A DNA stretch of 64,000 bases from Psychroserpens jangbogonensis (GTDB lineage Bacteria > Bacteroidota > Bacteroidia > Flavobacteriales > Flavobacteriaceae): contig NZ_JSWG01000008.1 of assembly GCF_000797465.1 (NCBI RefSeq), positions 124,001 through 188,000 on the forward strand, given 5' to 3'. This document shows positions 61,474-64,000 of this stretch, in pieces. Under the pieces are notes generated by a model. That model saw only the letters and a list, made by a program, of their open reading frames with translations. It did not search any database and was not told the DNA's origin. The position numbers and the translations under genes are program-made. How positions within the stretch are numbered: the first letter of the stretch is position 1; each line of letters opens with the position of its first letter.

Positions 61474-63360
61474 ATGACAAAAGGAAACATTAATGTATCG
61501 GTAGAAAATATTTTTCCGCTCATTAAAAAATTCTTGTACAGCGATCACGAAATATTTTTACGTGAACTTATTAGTAATGCAACAGATGCAACACTAAAAT
61601 TAAAACACCTAACCAGTATTGGTGAAACTAAAACCGAATACGGAAACCCTCAAATTGAAATAAAGATTGATAAGGAAGGAAAAAAACTCCATATCATTGA
61701 TCAAGGTTTGGGTATGACAGCTGAAGAAGTTGAAAAATACATTAACCAAGTGGCTTTTTCAGGAGCAGAAGAGTTTTTAGATCAGTATAAAGATGCTGCC
61801 AAAGATTCTGGAATCATTGGACATTTTGGTCTTGGATTCTATTCAGCATTTATGGTTGCTGAAAAAGTTGAGATTATCACAAAATCTCATAAAGATGAAC
61901 CTGCTGCACATTGGACTTGTGATGGTTCTCCAGAATTCTCATTAGAAGCTTCTGACAAAACAGATAGAGGAACAGAAATCGTTCTTCATATCGCTGAAGA
62001 TTCGACTGAATTTTTAGAAGAAGCACGAATTAGTGAATTGCTACTCAAGTATAACAAATTTATGCCTGTGTCAATTAAATTCGGAACTAAAGAAGTTAAT
62101 GTAGCACTTCCGGAAGATGCTCCAGAAGACGCAACACCAGAAAAAACTACAGTTGACAATATAATTAACAATCCTAATCCAGCTTGGACCAAACAACCAA
62201 CTGAATTAGAAGATGAAAACTATAAAAGTTTTTACCGTGAGTTATATCCTTCACAATTTGAAGATCCATTATTCCATATTCATTTAAATGTAGATTATCC
62301 ATTTAACTTGACAGGAATCTTGTATTTCCCTAAGATGACGAATGATTTAAACGTTCAGAAGGATAAAATTCAATTATATCAAAACCAAGTTTTTGTTACG
62401 GATAATGTAGAAGGAATTGTTCCAGAATTCTTAACAATGTTAAGAGGTGTAATTGATTCACCAGACATTCCGTTAAACGTATCTCGTAGTTATTTGCAAG
62501 CTGATGGAGCTGTGAAGAAAATTTCATCTTACATCACTCGTAAAGTAGCAGATAAATTAAAGTCATTATTTAATTCTAATCGTGAAGATTTTGAAGCTAA
62601 ATGGGATGACATCAAAATCGTTATTGAATACGGAATGCTTTCTGAAGATAAATTCTTTGAAAAAGCAGATGCCTTTGCATTGTATCCAACAGTTGATGGT
62701 GCGCATTACACGTATGAAGAACTTTACAACAAGATTAAAGCGAAGCAAACTGACAAAGATGACAAACTAGTTATTTTATATGCTTCAAATAAAGATACGC
62801 AACACTCATATATTGAGTCTGCCAAGGCTAAAGGTTACGAAGTCTTAATGTTAGATTCTCCAATTGTATCACACTTGATTCAGAAGTTAGAAACGACCAA
62901 AGAGAACATTTCTTTTGCTCGTGTTGATGGAGATCATATTGACAACCTGATTAAAAAGGATGAGACTGCAATTTCTAAACTATCTGAAGAAGAAAAAACA
63001 ACTTTAGATGCGTTATTAAAAGAAGTTGTGCCTTCAGAAAAATTCATGGTACAATTAGAAGCTATGGATAGTGATGCTAGTCCGTTTATTATTACACAAC
63101 CTGAGTTTATGCGTCGAATGAAAGAGATGCAACAAACAGGTGGTGGTGGAATGAATATGTTTGGCAATATGCCAGAGATACATAATCTTATTGTAAATAC
63201 AAACTCTGAATTGGTTAGTGAAATACTTAACACTAAAACCAAGAAAAAGCAAGAACGCTTGATTACTCAAAGTTTAGACTTGGCACGTTTGTCTCAAGGC
63301 TTACTTAAAGGTGAAGAGTTGACAAATTTTATCAAACGTAGTTACGACATGATAAAGTAA
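61474..63360 (+). CDS. htpG: Chaperone HtpG (Hsp90)
   Basis: 628 residues, normal length. GHKL ATPase domain: FLRELISNATDATLKLK (Glu and Asn of the ATP site), IIDQGLGMT, GHFGLGFYSAFMVA. Middle domain: YFPKMTNDLNVQKDKIQLY, LNVSRSYLQAD. C-terminal dimer domain from about 500, ending LLKGEELTNFIKRSYDMIK. Cytoplasmic ATP-dependent chaperone. It has a sigma-54-like promoter and a strong terminator, so it is monocistronic. Confidence 0.98.
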   Translation: MTKGNINVSVENIFPLIKKFLYSDHEIFLRELISNATDATLKLKHLTSIGETKTEYGNPQIEIKIDKEGKKLHIIDQGLGMTAEEVEKYINQVAFSGAEEFLDQYKDAAKDSGIIGHFGLGFYSAFMVAEKVEIITKSHKDEPAAHWTCDGSPEFSLEASDKTDRGTEIVLHIAEDSTEFLEEARISELLLKYNKFMPVSIKFGTKEVNVALPEDAPEDATPEKTTVDNIINNPNPAWTKQPTELEDENYKSFYRELYPSQFEDPLFHIHLNVDYPFNLTGILYFPKMTNDLNVQKDKIQLYQNQVFVTDNVEGIVPEFLTMLRGVIDSPDIPLNVSRSYLQADGAVKKISSYITRKVADKLKSLFNSNREDFEAKWDDIKIVIEYGMLSEDKFFEKADAFALYPTVDGAHYTYEELYNKIKAKQTDKDDKLVILYASNKDTQHSYIESAKAKGYEVLMLDSPIVSHLIQKLETTKENISFARVDGDHIDNLIKKDETAISKLSEEEKTTLDALLKEVVPSEKFMVQLEAMDSDASPFIITQPEFMRRMKEMQQTGGGGMNMFGNMPEIHNLIVNTNSELVSEILNTKTKKKQERLITQSLDLARLSQGLLKGEELTNFIKRSYDMIK

Positions 63361-63387
63361 CATTTAGATTATTGAACTTTATATATT

Positions 63388-63416
63388 TAAGCCACCTCTT
63401 TTTGAGGTGGCTTTTT
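63388..63416 (+). terminator. htpG terminator
   Basis: AAGCCACCTC (63389-63398), loop TTTTT, GAGGTGGCTT (63404-63413), followed by Ts. Confidence 0.95.
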
Positions 63417-63435
63417 GGTTTTAAACCTTTTTAAA

Positions 63436-63515
63436 AGCCCATGGGCTATGTAACAAATGTTACACATCCTCATGACAATTATCATGTTATTATGACTTAT
63501 AGTGGAGTACCTTTA
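63436..63515 (+). promoter_or_regulatory. Upstream region of the FadL-like gene with three palindromes
   Basis: AGCCCATGGGCT (63436-63447) is a perfect palindrome; TGTAAC-AAAT-GTTACA (63449-63464) and CATGA-CAATTA-TCATG (63471-63486) are inverted repeats. A -7-like TACCTTTA is at 63508-63515. With a TSS near 63522 the last two would be centred near -65 and -43, positions used by CRP-type activators. Confidence 0.45.
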
Positions 63516-63589
63516 TATGACTTAAAGATGCTGAAAACCATGTGATTATTGAGAATCTATACTCAATTATTACAGTAAACTATAAAATC

Positions 63590-64000
63590 ATGAAATCATC
63601 TATTCTAAAAATTATGTATTTAGTTTTTTCAGTTTCAGCCATGGCTCAAACAGGTCACGTCCTACAAGGAACAGGATCAGTAAATATGTCAATGGGTGGA
63701 GCATCAACAGCACAACCAATAGATATTGCTGGTGCCTTACAATGGAATCCAGCTTCGATATCTACTTTTGATGGAACCATAATAAGTTTTGATATTGGGT
63801 TATTCTCCTCATCTCCAACTTTATACTCAACGGTTCCAGAATTTAACAGCATGGGTCAGCCTACTGGTAATTACTTTTCTGGTGTCACTAAGGACGATAG
63901 AGGTCTTTCTCCTATGCCTGCTTTAGCAATAGTTTGGGGAAAAGAAGATAGCAAGCATACGTTTGGAGCTTCAGCTTTTGGTGTCAGTGGATTTGGAGTT
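63590..64000 (+). CDS. OmpP1/FadL/TodX-type outer-membrane transport protein, 5' part
   Basis: The frame is open to the right edge; 137 codons are seen. Signal peptide MKSSILKIMYLVFSVSAMAQ, followed by TGHVLQGTGSVNMSMGGAST, AGALQWNPASIST and later LAIVWGKEDSKHTFGASAFG. The motif G-x-x-x-x-M-G-G-A-x-x-A and W-N-P-A-S near the mature N-terminus is the FadL family signature, where it forms the hatch domain. It transports hydrophobic compounds through the outer membrane. The 3' part is beyond the window. Confidence 0.88.
   Translation, partial: MKSSILKIMYLVFSVSAMAQTGHVLQGTGSVNMSMGGASTAQPIDIAGALQWNPASISTFDGTIISFDIGLFSSSPTLYSTVPEFNSMGQPTGNYFSGVTKDDRGLSPMPALAIVWGKEDSKHTFGASAFGVSGFGV

Overview
This 64 kb window is AT-rich chromosomal DNA from a member of the Bacteroidota, almost certainly the family Flavobacteriaceae. 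The evidence is a type IX secretion sorting domain, a TonB-dependent receptor with an N-terminal carboxypeptidase-like domain, BshA (bacillithiol), the rpmB-rpmG-DUF4295 block, Bacteroidota-type promoters (TTTG, about 20 bp, TAnnTTTG) and starts that mostly lack Shine-Dalgarno sequences. I do not assign a genus. I recognised no rRNA, tRNA, CRISPR array, prophage or insertion sequence. It is a densely packed housekeeping region with many overlapping or abutting genes.

Layout. 1-4.9 kb is a plus-strand stress cluster: end of a UspA protein, a small protein resembling bacterial eRF1-like factors, an ATP-cone/endonuclease fusion, an MBL beta-CASP RNase, Hsp20, a helical protein and a lipoprotein. 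Two almost identical 17-bp palindromic sites precede its two halves. 4.9-9.2 kb (minus) holds a secreted protein of unknown function, an aspartyl protease gene broken by an in-frame TGA, and a class A PBP. 9.3-15.9 kb is a thiol/redox section: nitroreductase, DsbD with a duplicated sensor domain, two rhodaneses, two thioredoxin-fold proteins, a MarR regulator and YceI. 15.9-22.4 kb is a complete trpEGDCFBA operon behind a transcription attenuator with a 20-residue leader peptide carrying three consecutive Trp codons.

22.4-33.5 kb: DUF805 protein, TrmL, a methyltransferase, YitT protein, VF530 protein, RhlE-like helicase, BshA, a GH3/serine-hydrolase fusion and SerB. 33.5-44 kb: a CCG/4Fe-4S membrane electron-transfer pair, an MlaD protein, a cell-wall amidase, LptD (divergent), RimO and an amidase-signature lipoprotein. 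44-50.4 kb: ftsY, DUF4295-rpmG-rpmB, cinA, a stand-alone Hpt protein, a FAH-family protein, a DnaQ-like exonuclease and a 2-oxoacid dehydrogenase E2. 50.4-64 kb: a GT2 glycosyltransferase, recR, a large secreted BNR-repeat protein with a T9SS tail, a sodium:solute symporter, a CoA-binding protein, a TonB-dependent receptor behind an (AATC)6 microsatellite, a non-coding stretch with three successive plus-strand terminators, fabH, htpG behind a sigma-54-type promoter, and the start of a FadL/OmpP1-type outer-membrane protein.

The observations most worth following up are the trp attenuator, the premature stop in the aspartyl protease, the paired CRP/FNR-like sites in the stress cluster, the sigma-54-like htpG promoter and the terminator array near 60 kb. 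All assignments come from reading motifs in the sequence; no database search or folding program was run.
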